From NCBI GenBank assembly GCA_002104895.1, contig MCFG01000540.1, forward strand, positions 1 through 34,648: 34,648 nt of DNA. Reading direction: 5' to 3'. The notes under the pieces are model-generated. The model saw only the letters and a list, made by a program, of their open reading frames with translations. It was not told the origin of the DNA and did not search any database. The position numbers were made by a program, and so were the translations under genes. Of this stretch, positions 1-9,860 are shown one piece after another. Position 1 is the first letter of the stretch. Each line of letters opens with the position of its first letter. Origin of the DNA: Anaeromyces robustus. Taxonomy: Eukaryota > Neocallimastigomycota > Neocallimastigomycetes > Neocallimastigales > Neocallimastigaceae.

Positions 1-3000
1 CAAAAGGAAACAAAATTCAATGAAATTAGAGAAATTAAAGAAATAAATAATAATAATAATGATATAATTAGTGATAGAAAATGTAATAAAATAAATGTTA
101 ATGTATGTAATATAATTAATCCGAAAACATGTAATAATTCTAATAACAAAATAAACAAAGAAATAAATGATGAATTAAAAAATAAAATTAATAGATCTTT
201 ACCCAAAAAACTCATTCCATTTAAAGATGTATTTAGTGAGATATATGCGAATGAACTTCCACCTCACCGACCTTACGACTGTGAGATCAATTTGTTACCT
301 AACACCCAATTATTCTATGGACCAATTTATCCGTTGACAGAAAAAGAATCTAAAACTCTTAAGGAATATATTGTAGAAAACCTTGCAAAGGGTTTTATTA
401 GAAAATCTAAATCTCCTGGTGGTGCTCCTGTTTTCTTCGTATTAAAGAAAAATGGTGAACTTCGAATGGTTGTGGATTATAGACACTTAAACGACATAAC
501 TATCCGTGATTCTTACCCATTACCATTAATCAATGATATGCTCGAACACTTAGTAAATGGGAAAGTATTTTCAAAGCTCGATCTCCGTTCAGCCTATAAC
601 TTAGTAAGAATCAAAAAAGGTGATGAATACAAAACCGCTTTCACCTGTAAATATGGGCATTTTGAATATTTGGTAATGCCATTTGGCCTAAAGAACGCTC
701 CAGCTGTCTTTCAACACTTTATCAATGATGTTTTAGAAGATATTCTTGGAGTATTTGCCTTTTGTTACATTGACGATATTATTGTTTTCTCCCCAGACTT
801 AGAAACACATTATGAACATCTATCAGAAGTTCTCCGTAGACTTAGAAAAGCAGGGTTATTCGCAAAATTGGAAAAGTGTGAATTTTGTGTTCCCTACTTG
901 GATTTCCTTGGGCATAGAATCTCTTGCGATGGCATTTTTATGGATCCTAAGAAAGTTTCTTCCATTTTAGAGTGGCCTGTTCCTTTAAATGTTAAACAAC
1001 TTCAATCATTCTTGGGTTTAGCGAATTACTATAGAAGATTTATCCCAGGTTTTGCTGCTATTACACATCCCTTACATTCACTATTAAAGAAAAATACAAA
1101 ATTCCTTTGGTCAACTGAAACTCAAGATGCCTTTGATAATCTCAAATCAAAATTCTCTTCTGCTCCTGTTTTGGCTTACCCAAATCGTGATCTACCTTTC
1201 CTAGTTGAAACTGATAGTAGTAACTTTGCCATTGGTGCCATTCTCTCTCAAACTTCATCCAAGGATAATAAAATTCATCCCGTAGCCTTTTTCTCCAGAT
1301 CTCTTACTGCTACTGAGAAAAACTATCCTATTTACGACAAAGAACTATTAGCCATTATCGAAGCTTTGGAACATTGGAGACATCTCTTAAAAGGGACTTC
1401 AAAACCATTTACAATTTTCTCTGATCACCGTAACCTTTTGTATCAAAAGAAACCAGAAAAAATGTCACAAAGACTTGTTCGCTGGGCTTTGTTTCTGTCG
1501 GAATTCAACTTTAAAATAACTTATCGTGCTGGTTCTGCTAATGGTAAGGCTGACGCTCTTTCAAGAAGACCCGATTATGCTGCTAACAAAGAAGAATTAG
1601 ACAATGATATTCCATTTACAGTACTACATCCTGAAAACTTTTCTACTATGATTTCTTTTGTATCTTTGAATGATCAAATACTTAGTGAATATAATGATGA
1701 TAAATTCTACAAAGAAACTTGCAACAAACTTAATTCAAGGGATGATCGTACCAAACCAAAAGACTTCTGTCTTAGCAATAATTTTCTACTCTTTAAAGGA
1801 AAAATTTACGTTCCGCCTAGTTGTCGCTCTTCAGTTCTAAACATTTGCCACGACTCTCCTTCTGCTGGGCATTTTGGCTTCAAGAAAACCTTCTCTTTGA
1901 TCAATCGTGATTTTTGGTGGCCTACTATGAGCTCCGACATAATAAGCTACATCCGTTCGTGTGAAATCTGTTGCCGCTCAAAGACTCAACGACACAAACC
2001 TTATGGATTCCTTAATCCACTTGAAATTCCTGATCGCCCGTGGACTTCTATTTCAATGGATTTTATCACTGACCTTCCCCCTTCAAATGGTTTCACTTGT
2101 ATTTTTGTGGTTCTGGATAGATTTTCTAAAATGGGCCATTTTATTCCATTCCCTAACGTTCCTTCTTCCGAAGATACTGCTCAAGCTTTTATGAAATATA
2201 TTTTCAAACTCCATGGACTTCCAAATGAAATTTTTTCTGATAGAGGTACTCAATTCACCTCCAAACTCTGGACCGCTATTTGCAAATCTCTCAACATTTC
2301 GATGAAACTATCTTCACCTTTTCACCATCAAACCAATGGTTTAACGGAGAGGGTGAACTCCGTTATTGAACAATTTCTTAGATGCTACTCAAACTTTAAA
2401 GGATCAAATTGGAATGAATACTTATTTCTTGCAGAATTCTGTTATAATAATTCGGTTCAAGAATCCTTAAAAAAATCACCCTTCTACGCAAATTATGGCT
2501 ATAACCCCCGTTTCTCTCCAGCTGTACCAAACAATATCGATGTTCCTCGCGCAGAAGAATTAACAAAAAACTTATCCGAATTATTTTTACAACTTAAAGA
2601 AAACTTGAAGTTAGCAAGTAAGAAACAAGAAACATTTGCAAATAAACATAGGATGAAAGCCCCAGAATTTAAAATAAACGACAAAGTTTGGATCAATAGT
2701 TCGCTCGTAATTAGAAATAAGAATAAGAAATTAAAACCAAGAAAATTAGGTCCATACAAAATCATTAGAAAAGTATCACCTGTTTCTTATGAATTGGAAC
2801 TTCCAAAAAACATTAGAATTCATCCTGTAATTCATGTTTCAGAATTAGAACCATATTATGAAGATAAATTCGGAAGAAAACAAAAACCACCACCACCAAT
2901 AATCGTAAATGAAGAAGAAGAATATGAAGTTGAAGAAATTCTCGATAAAAGAAAACACTACGGCAAAATTCAATACCTTATAAAATGGAAAGGCTACCCT

Positions 3001-3078
3001 TTATCTGAAGCTTCTTGGGAACCAGAGTCAAATCTTAATTGTCCAGAACTACTTAAGAAATTTAACAAAGCAAATTAG
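1..3078 (+). CDS. pol: Ty3/gypsy chromovirus pol polyprotein, 5' end outside window
   Basis: The reading frame is open from base 1 with no stop until 3078, so the N-terminal part (gag and protease) lies upstream of the window. Domains in order: an Asn/Lys-rich linker (1-190); a reverse transcriptase entry with the typical LPPHRPYD and YPLPLI motifs; RT catalytic YIDD at 766-777; RNase H (Asp in VETDSSN near 1210, then YDKELLAI and FSDHRNL); integrase zinc-binding HHCC (about 1848-1972); integrase core with Asp in SMDF (about 2059), Asp in FSDRGTQF (about 2237) and Glu in LTERVN (about 2345); and a C-terminal chromodomain (about 2926-3070, IKWKGYP and SWEPESN). This order (RT-RH-IN-chromodomain) defines Ty3/gypsy chromoviruses. 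The product copies element RNA into DNA and integrates it; the chromodomain is expected to guide integration to modified chromatin. No internal stop or frameshift is visible. It is followed by a polypurine tract and a 3' LTR. Confidence 0.95.
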   Translation, partial: QKETKFNEIREIKEINNNNNDIISDRKCNKINVNVCNIINPKTCNNSNNKINKEINDELKNKINRSLPKKLIPFKDVFSEIYANELPPHRPYDCEINLLPNTQLFYGPIYPLTEKESKTLKEYIVENLAKGFIRKSKSPGGAPVFFVLKKNGELRMVVDYRHLNDITIRDSYPLPLINDMLEHLVNGKVFSKLDLRSAYNLVRIKKGDEYKTAFTCKYGHFEYLVMPFGLKNAPAVFQHFINDVLEDILGVFAFCYIDDIIVFSPDLETHYEHLSEVLRRLRKAGLFAKLEKCEFCVPYLDFLGHRISCDGIFMDPKKVSSILEWPVPLNVKQLQSFLGLANYYRRFIPGFAAITHPLHSLLKKNTKFLWSTETQDAFDNLKSKFSSAPVLAYPNRDLPFLVETDSSNFAIGAILSQTSSKDNKIHPVAFFSRSLTATEKNYPIYDKELLAIIEALEHWRHLLKGTSKPFTIFSDHRNLLYQKKPEKMSQRLVRWALFLSEFNFKITYRAGSANGKADALSRRPDYAANKEELDNDIPFTVLHPENFSTMISFVSLNDQILSEYNDDKFYKETCNKLNSRDDRTKPKDFCLSNNFLLFKGKIYVPPSCRSSVLNICHDSPSAGHFGFKKTFSLINRDFWWPTMSSDIISYIRSCEICCRSKTQRHKPYGFLNPLEIPDRPWTSISMDFITDLPPSNGFTCIFVVLDRFSKMGHFIPFPNVPSSEDTAQAFMKYIFKLHGLPNEIFSDRGTQFTSKLWTAICKSLNISMKLSSPFHHQTNGLTERVNSVIEQFLRCYSNFKGSNWNEYLFLAEFCYNNSVQESLKKSPFYANYGYNPRFSPAVPNNIDVPRAEELTKNLSELFLQLKENLKLASKKQETFANKHRMKAPEFKINDKVWINSSLVIRNKNKKLKPRKLGPYKIIRKVSPVSYELELPKNIRIHPVIHVSELEPYYEDKFGRKQKPPPPIIVNEEEEYEVEEILDKRKHYGKIQYLIKWKGYPLSEASWEPESNLNCPELLKKFNKAN

Positions 3079-3277
3079 AAACTTAAATTGAAAAAGAATC
3101 TTTAATATTATTATACTTTAATTTTATTAATATCAAACTTATTATATATCAATATCAACTTATAATACTTATTATTATTAATATTAAATAATCTTATCAA
3201 TATCAATATCTAAATGTAATTCTTTATCAATGTAATTTTATTAATAAACATGTATATTTTTATATTATAATTTACAC

Positions 3278-3313
<36 letters not shown>

Positions 3314-3389
3314 ATATTGAAACTTTATAAATAAAAAAATTTTTTCTTATTTTAGCCTGATGTTGAGATTCGTCTGGTATCCGAATCCT
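3079..3389 (+). other. 3' non-coding part of the Ty3 element
   Basis: This lies between the pol stop codon and the polypurine tract. It is AT-rich and contains a run of 33 A (3279-3311). The last 35 bases are less AT-biased, as in the conserved stretch that usually precedes the polypurine tract. No ORF of note. Confidence 0.5.
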
Positions 3390-3398
3390 AGAGGAGGA
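3390..3398 (+). promoter_or_regulatory. polypurine tract (plus-strand primer) of the Ty3 element
   Basis: AGAGGAGGA is the only clear purine run between the pol stop and the TGTAACG that opens the inferred LTR three bases later. That is the expected position and composition of the RNase H-resistant plus-strand primer of an LTR retrotransposon. Confidence 0.6.
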
Positions 3399-3430
3399 CC
3401 ATGTAACGAAACTCATAATCAGTAAATTAG

Positions 3431-3492
3431 TAACCATGGTTTAGTGGTTAAATACTATGACCATCGAGCTGAACTCCTTGGGTTCGACTCAC
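3431..3492 (+). other. tRNA-like sequence with Pol III box A and box B, inside the LTR
   Basis: TGGTTTAGTGG (3437-3447) fits the Pol III box A consensus and GGTTCGACTC (3481-3490) fits box B, 33 bases apart as in a tRNA gene. The 7-bp acceptor stem does not pair and the T stem is poor, so this is not a functional tRNA. It is either a degenerate tRNA or SINE head captured by the LTR, or an internal Pol III promoter. A functional role is speculative. Confidence 0.45.
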
Positions 3493-3544
3493 ACTCATTC
3501 TCAATTTATAAAAAATTTTTTATTTTAAGAAAAATTTATTATTA

Positions 3545-3583
3545 ATTTCTGTATTTTATTTCTGTATTTTATTTCTGTATTTT
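3545..3583 (+). repeat. 13-bp tandem repeat, three exact copies, in the LTR
   Basis: ATTTCTGTATTTT is repeated three times head to tail within the U3-like part of the LTR, upstream of its TATA box. Confidence 0.85.
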
Positions 3584-3728
3584 ATCATAGAAATTAATAG
3601 AATAAAATCAGAAATTTTCGGATAAAAATTTTTTATAATTTATCCTTTTTCCATAAGATTCTTTTTTATCAAAAAAATTTAAGTTTCGAGAACTTTTTAG
3701 AAATTTTTATTATTTTCAAAAAAAAAAA

Positions 3729-3737
3729 TATAAATAG
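3729..3737 (+). promoter_or_regulatory. TATA box of the Ty3 3' LTR
   Basis: TATAAATAG follows an A run. The solo LTR at 6237-8728 has a near-identical motif at the same distance from its 3' end, which argues for a real Pol II promoter element. Confidence 0.5.
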
Positions 3738-3933
3738 GTGTAAAATTCATTAATAAAATATTTTTAAATTCGTGCTTTTATTAATTAGTTTATAAGTAAT
3801 TTGAAATATTATAATAACTAATTAATAATTAATATTTATACTTTAAAATTAATAAAACTTATTTCTAACAAAACATATTTATTTTAAATTACTTTATTGT
3901 TTATAAACCTATTGTGTAAAAGCAAACGTTACA

Positions 3934-4952
3934 TCAACAAGGAAATCAATATTAATTAGATTAAAGAGAATTCGATTCATCTCTCTTTGAAAGGTTGCAG
4001 TATATGGGAAAATCCTTTTGTCTCTACTGGATTGTCCTACTGATTATCAGCTTTGATATGTATTGACCAGCCAAACTTATTTTTGGATATCAACAAATTT
4101 TTTAAAAGATATTTGGACCAATCATAAGAGAAAGCAATTGACAATGTCAGGATTAAAATAATCTAATTACTTATTTAAAAATTTTCTTAATTAATTATTA
4201 ATAAAAAATATTTTTTATAAAACTTAATTCTTTTAAAAAGTGTGTTTAATTAATTCTTGTGTAATAAATCATTTATAAATTATATTATTTAATTAGTAAT
4301 TTAATTATTAATTAAACATCTTGACCTGACCAATATTAAACCAAAACCAACCTAACTTAACATTTAATGTCCTGAATATTAGTGGATTGAAGATTGAAAT
4401 TCACTAATAGATCAATTAAAAACTAAATTTCATTATTGACTAAATCACTTAAAATTCGATTTTCAATAAAATAAATAATATTAGGAAATATTTAAATTAT
4501 GAAAGTAAAGGGTTTGAACATTTAAATAAATATAATTCAACGTAATTAAACCCTTAATGAATTAATAAAAATAATATGAAGAAAATTAACGATAACTTCC
4601 CAAATAATTGAGATTTTCCTATGCTTTGCTCTGATTTTATGCTCATTGAGAAGCCCTGCTCGAGAACAACAACATATTTAAATTTCAGCTCGTTCGAACC
4701 AATTTATTTTATTTCACTTTTAAAAAAAATTATATAATAATAGATAGTAAACATATAAATATAGCTAATCAAAAAAAATTATTAAAAAAAAATGAATATA
4801 ATGAAAATTGTTGGCATTAGTAAAATTTACATAATTATTAAATATATTATATATATTATTAAAATAAATTAACATTACTAATGTATTACTAATTAAAAAA
4901 TAAATTATTAATACATTTATATAAATTAAAAGAAATCAATGAATAAAATAAA
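3934..4952. other. intergenic, no gene recognised
   Basis: Two patches are less AT-biased than the surroundings (about 3950-4150 and 4600-4700) and may be old element remnants, but neither gives a recognisable protein in six frames. An 11-bp imperfect inverted repeat (ATTAGTGGATT ... AATTCACTAAT) lies near 4380-4407. The rest is A/T simple sequence. Confidence 0.6.
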
Positions 4953-6403
4953 GAATGTGTTGCATTTCGCTGTCGCATTTCGCAATTAGATATGGGGCGC
5001 AAATTAAATTTTTGCAATGAGGCGTATAAAAATAAATTATTTTAACACAAATTATGAAAGCCACATTATGAAATAAAATAATATATAATTAAATAAAAAA
5101 TATAAAAAATAATATAAACTTTAGAATAAAAAAAAGAAACAAATAAATAAATATTTTTTTATTAATTACTTTTTTACAAAAAAAAAATATAAAAATAAAA
5201 ATTCATTAAAAAATTAAATATTTTTATAAAAATTTTTTGATTTGAAAAAATTTTTAATATAAAATGGACGATAAACTAAAAATTGAGATAAGTGAAACAA
5301 ATAGGGGAAAAGAACAAATTATAATAAATAAAAAATATAAATATAATTTTTCAACTCTTAAAAAAGATAATACAAAAGTATATATATGTACTGAATATAG
5401 AACGTCAAATAAATGTAAATCTTTCATTATTTTATATAATAATAAAGAAGTTTTAAAATATAAAAGTTCATATAATCATCTTGAGAAAGAATTTAGTACA
5501 TCTATTTCAATCACAAAACATAAAATTAAAAATGAAATAAGAAAGAGCTTAATTCCCTTAGATATGAGGCCTAAACGAATATATGATGAAGTTTCTCAAG
5601 AATTGGGATTTATATGTCCTGAATATAATTCAATTAAATCCCAATTATCAAGAAGTAGAAATAAACAATTATTTCCTGATATTAAAACTTTCGAAGAAAT
5701 TCCTGATGAATCAGAATATTACAGAACAATAAGAAATGAAAATTTTATGATTTTCAAAAATTCCAATTTAGTAATTTTTCAATCTCCATTCCAAGCAAAG
5801 CTATTCTCTAAATACAAAAAAGATATATTTGCAGTTGGAACATTTTATATTGCTTCTATAATTAGTTATCAGGTGTTTATTACCAGAACATATGTTACAG
5901 AATTAAATGGCTTTTATACTACTTCTTTTTCTGTATTAAAAGATAAAAAGCAATCAACTTATGAAATATTATTTGAAGAAATAACAAAAAATGTTATTAA
6001 ATATAATAATAATATTGAAATCACACCAAAAAATTTCCACTGTGATTTTGAAAAAGGTATATCAAATGCAGTAAAAAAAACTTTTCCGGATATAAATATT
6101 AAATATTGCATTTGGCATTATAAAAGATCATTAGAAATTAACAAAAATGCATTATGTTATAAAGAAGTAGAAGATAATAATATTTTATATATTTATTATA
6201 AAGCTATTTCTAACTTACTTTTCATAAACCCTGAATTGTAATAGAATTCATCCTATTATAATTTTATTTTTTATTTTTTTATTTTATTTTATTATAAATA
6301 TTTTTTATATATACTTAGTAATAAATTTTTAATAATTAAAAAAAAAAATTAAAAGTCACATGTAAAAATTAAAAGTTATATGTAAAAATTTTGATAGTTC
6401 GAG

Positions 6404-8376
6404 GAATGTGTTGCATTTCGTAATATGATATGGGGCGCATATTAAATTTTTACAATGAGGCGCATAAAAATAAATAAAAAAATGAAAAATTTTTTAACAC
6501 AAATTATGAAAGACACATTATGAAATGAAATAAAATAGTATTTAAAAAAATTAAATAAATAAATAAAAAATATATATAATAAATGAATAGAAAATAAATA
6601 AATAAATAAATATTTCTTTTTTTATTAATTACTATTACAAAAAAAAAAAGTAAAAAAATTAAAAAAAAAAAAAATATATTATAAAATTAAATATATTTAT
6701 TTTATCTTTTTGATAAATGAATAATAATAAATAAAATAAAAGATAATAAATAATATAACAGTATTATATATGTATTTTTATTAAAAAGACGATAACAAAT
6801 AATAAATAAAAAAAATAATATAAATTTTAGAATAAAGAAAAGAAAAAAATAAATATTTTTTTATTAATTACTTATTTAAAAGAAATATGAGAATAAAAAT
6901 TCATTAAAAAATTTAATATTTTTATAAAATTTTTTTAATTTGAAATATTAAAAAAAATATTCAATATTATTAAAATATTAAATAAAAAAATATTGAAGAA
7001 ATATTCAATATCATTAAATAAAAAAAATATTGAAGAAATTTTCAATATCATTAAATAAAAAAAAATAAATAAAATATTATAAAAATACTAAAAAAATATT
7101 CAATATTTAAAAAAAATATTTAATATTATTAAAACATTAAATAAAAAAATATTATTAAATAAAAATATATTATTAAATAATGAAAAAAATTATTAAATAA
7201 TTCTTTATATTATATTTTTATTTATTTAATTATATTATTAATTAAATAAATAAAAATATAATATATAAATAAATAAAATAATAAAATTATAAAATTATTT
7301 AATATTTTTTTTTATATATTTTTATTTAATAATATTTAATATTTTTTTTTATTTTTTTATTTAATAATATTTAATATTTTAGTTTATTTTTTTATTTAAT
7401 AATATTTAATATTCTTTTTTACTTAATATTTTAATAATATTGAATATTTCCGATTATTTTTTATTTAATATTATAATAATATTGAATATTTTTTTATTTA
7501 TTATTAGTTTTTTTTTTAAAGTTTTAGTATTATTTCAAATGTAAATAATATATAAATTATATATATTTTTTATATTTTATATTTTATATTTATTTTGTTC
7601 TATTAAACTTTACTTTTATTATTAATATTTTAATAACAATTAATATTCTTTTTTTATTTAAAATAGTAATATTATTATTTATTAATAAATATATTGATAT
7701 TTTTCAAACTAACCCAATTCAATGAGAATTATAATTCTTTAGTAATCATTATTGAATTAGATTTATATTTTTAGAATAATTATAACAATCAATTAATTAT
7801 AATTTATAATTTTAGTGATCTCTTCATTTGTCAAAATTTATATTTATTTAAATCAAATAAACAATTAAAACATAATTCAACAATATCAATTTTTTTTAAC
7901 CACTTTTAATGAGCTCGAATTCCAGTTTTTAAAATTTCTTTCATTTTATATTAAAAATTTTTCAAATTAAAAAAATTTAATAGATTTAATTTTAAAGTGT
8001 CTAAAGTTTATTGCTTTTTTATTTATTATTTATTATCAAAAAATATATACATATATAATATTGTTATATTATTTACTATTTATTATTTTATTTATTATTA
8101 TTCATTTATCAAAAAAATAAAATAAATATATTTAATTTTATAATGAATTTTATTTTTTTTTTTTTTTTAATTTTTTTTTAGTAATTAAGTAATTAATAAA
8201 AAAGAAATATTTATTTATTTGTTTATTTTCTATTCATTTATTTTATATATCTTTACAATAACGTGGCTTTCTATATTTGTGTTAAAAAAAATTTAATTTC
8301 TTAATTTATTTTTTATGTGCTTCATTGTAAAAATTTAGTATGCGACCCATATCATATTGCGAAATGCAACACATTC
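6404..8376. mobile_element. foldback MULE derivative (1973 bp) with two left-type ends, nested in the solo LTR
   Basis: Both ends read GAATGTGTTGCATTTCG inward, and the terminal inverted repeats run roughly 400 bp (about 6404-6815 against 7985-8376). The left arm matches the left ends of the elements at 4953 and 12902. The flanking TTCGAG (6398-6403 and 8377-8382) may be a 6-bp target duplication, although that hexamer is nearly palindromic. Unlike the other copies it has two left ends and no CTCCC-type right end. The interior (about 6950-7500) is A/T-only and partly self-complementary. It has no coding capacity and would depend on a transposase in trans. Confidence 0.75.
7650..7945 (-). pseudogene. 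inverted remnant of the MULE transposase 3' end
   Basis: The reverse complement of this stretch aligns with about 9075-9400 of the host MULE. It includes the last transposase codons (GAGCT...ATTGTTGAATTATG, TTTATTTGATTTAAATAAA) and the 3' flank (ACAAATGAAGA, GATTGGGTTAGTTTGAAAAAT), with scattered differences. The foldback element therefore descends from a MULE copy by inversion of its 3' part. Confidence 0.75.
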
Positions 8377-8507
8377 TTCGAGAATAATCTAGATACTATA
8401 AAATTTATTCGGTTAAATTATTTACTGAATTTACTGAATAATTTAATTTTTAAAATTGATTGGATTATTAAATTTATTCTATTGTATTCTATTAAAAATA
8501 AAATTAG

Positions 8508-8545
8508 TATAAATAAGAACGATTTTCACTGTAAAAGTGAAAATC
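8508..8545 (+). promoter_or_regulatory. TATA box and downstream hairpin of the solo LTR
   Basis: TATAAATAAG (8508-8517) is followed at once by a perfect 10-bp inverted repeat, GATTTTCACT / AGTGAAAATC, with a 5-base loop (8521-8545). If the TATA box is used, the hairpin falls at or close to the 5' end of the transcript (R region). A second 7-bp stem (ACACCAA / TTGGTGT) lies at 8619-8641. Confidence 0.5.
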
Positions 8546-9678
8546 ACTAAGTTGTTATTTAAAAATAAAAATTTTAATAAAAAATTAAAACAAATAAAAT
8601 TAAATTTAATTAATAAACACACCAACCCTTGGACTTGGTGTTACAGCAAAATTCAAATAAAATAAAAATAAATAATAATTTTAAAGAATATATTAATTAA
8701 TAATTCAGTGTTGTAACAATCCGTTACATGAATACATATTTGATATTTATAATAAAATTAAAAGTTCATGTAAAGCATGTGATCGTTTCCAATTTTTAAA
8801 ATTCTTAGAATATTTTAAGAATATCTACTTAAATAATTATGATATAAAATCTTGGAATTATTACAAAAGTATAAAACACATTACAAATAATGCATTTGAA
8901 TCTTTTAATAATTACTTAAATAATTTATTTGCAAAAAAATTTTTTTTCTTTAAATTAATATATGTATTACAAAAAGAAGAATCTTTATATTATAATGATT
9001 TCGAAAGAAGAATTGGAGGAATATGGAACAAAAAGAAAAGAATATTAGGAAGAACGGAGGAAATTGATGGTTTAATTAGACACTACGAAAAGCTGGAATC
9101 CGAGCTAATTAAAATGGCTATAATAAAAATGATATTGTTGAATTATGGTTTAATTGTTTATTTGATTTAAATAAATAAAAATTATAACAAATGAAGATGA
9201 TCACTAAAATTATAAATTATAATTAATTGACTGTCAAAATTATTCTAAAAAATACAAATCTAATTCAATAATAATGTTTAAAGAATTTTAATTATCATTG
9301 ATTGGGTTAGTTTGAAAAATCTTAATATATTTATTAATAAATAATAATATTATTAAATATTATTAAATATTATTAAATAAACAAAATATTCTTAATATAT
9401 TTATTAATAAATAATAATATTATTAAATATTATTAAATATTATTAAATAAACAAAATATTCAATATTATTAAAATATTGTTAAATAAAAAAAATATTATT
9501 AAAATATTAAATAAAAAAATATTATTAAATAAATAAATATTAAATAAAAAAAATATTATTAAATAATTTTTTATATTATATTTTTATTTATTTAATTATT
9601 TATATAATTATGCGCCCCATTGCGAAATGCAACCTACAAATCTTTGTCATGTGCACCATTGCGAAATGCAACTCTGGA

Positions 9679-9829
9679 TGTGGGGCATTTCGACATAATT
9701 TATGTATGATTGACATAAATTTCTGTAATATAAGTACAAAATATGTAATACGCCACTTTTTCAACGTATATTTTTATTTATAGTAATTTCACCATTAAAA
9801 GAATAAAATAAAAATTAAAAAAAAAATAA

Positions 9830-9860
<31 letters not shown>

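Larger units (their letters stand above)
3402..3933 (+). mobile_element. 3' LTR of the Ty3/gypsy element (532 bp)
   Basis: It starts TGTAACG and ends CGTTACA, a perfect 7-bp inverted terminal repeat with TG...CA ends. It sits directly behind a polypurine tract and contains TATAAATAG at 3729-3737, placing a promoter about 205 bp from the LTR end. The solo LTR at 6237-8728 has nearly the same architecture (TGTAA...CGTTACA, TATAAATAAG about 220 bp from the end), which supports the boundaries. The matching 5' LTR and target-site duplication would be upstream of the window. Boundaries are inferred, not confirmed by comparison with the 5' LTR. Confidence 0.65.
6237..8728 (+). mobile_element. solo LTR inserted in the MULE transposase (513 bp net), itself interrupted
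   Basis: It starts TGTAATAG and ends CGTTACA with TG...CA termini, and is flanked by the 5-bp direct repeat TGAAT (6232-6236 and 8729-8733). A TATA motif (TATAAATAAG, 8508-8517) lies about 220 bp from the 3' end, as in the Ty3 LTR at 3402-3933. Removing the insert with one TGAAT restores the transposase reading frame exactly, which independently proves the boundaries. After subtracting the nested foldback element it is 513 bp, close to the 532 bp of the Ty3 LTR, but the sequences are clearly different families apart from ends and TATA. No internal LTR-retrotransposon coding sequence remains, so it is a solo LTR. Confidence 0.8.
5264..9170 (+). pseudogene. MULE transposase split by a solo LTR insertion (5264-6236 plus 8734-9170)
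   Basis: The N-terminal part has a FLYWCH-like Cys/His region (residues about 15-75), then the MULE core. The first catalytic Asp position, in IFAVGTF, is Val191 (GTT for GAT); the second Asp is D261 in CDFEKG, followed by the C...H signature (CIWH, H285). Reading stops at 6241 only because a solo LTR was inserted after TGAAT at 6232-6236. Beyond the second TGAAT (8729-8733) the frame resumes without a stop to the TAA at 9168-9170. It includes TNNAFESFNN, with the third catalytic Glu at 8898-8900 and a basic, helical C-terminus. The uninterrupted protein would be 469 residues. It would cut and move elements carrying its terminal repeats. It is dead here on two counts: the insertion and the lost Asp. 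The start ATG follows the left terminal region by about 200 bp. Confidence 0.85.
4953..9675 (+). mobile_element. Mutator-like (MULE) DNA transposon, interrupted by nested insertions
   Basis: The left end is GAATGTGTTGCATTTCG followed by GATATGGGGCGC; the right end near 9610-9675 is GCGCCCCATTGCGAAATGCAAC twice. These match, in inverted orientation, the ends of the smaller element at 12902-13719, whose boundaries are fixed by a 9-bp duplication. A MULE-type transposase (5264-9170) lies between. Removing the inner solo LTR with one TGAAT copy gives an element of about 2.2 kb. The right end abuts another MULE-type element (from about 9679), and no flanking duplication can be matched, so the exact right boundary is uncertain by a few bases. 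Confidence 0.8.

Noticed and set aside
3361..3939. Alternative LTR boundaries TGTTGA...TCAACA
   Set aside because: The inner TGTAACG...CGTTACA pair is longer, follows a purine tract and matches the ends of the solo LTR.
8317..8550. Small plus-strand ORF across the foldback/solo LTR junction
   Set aside because: It crosses a transposon boundary and starts inside a terminal inverted repeat.
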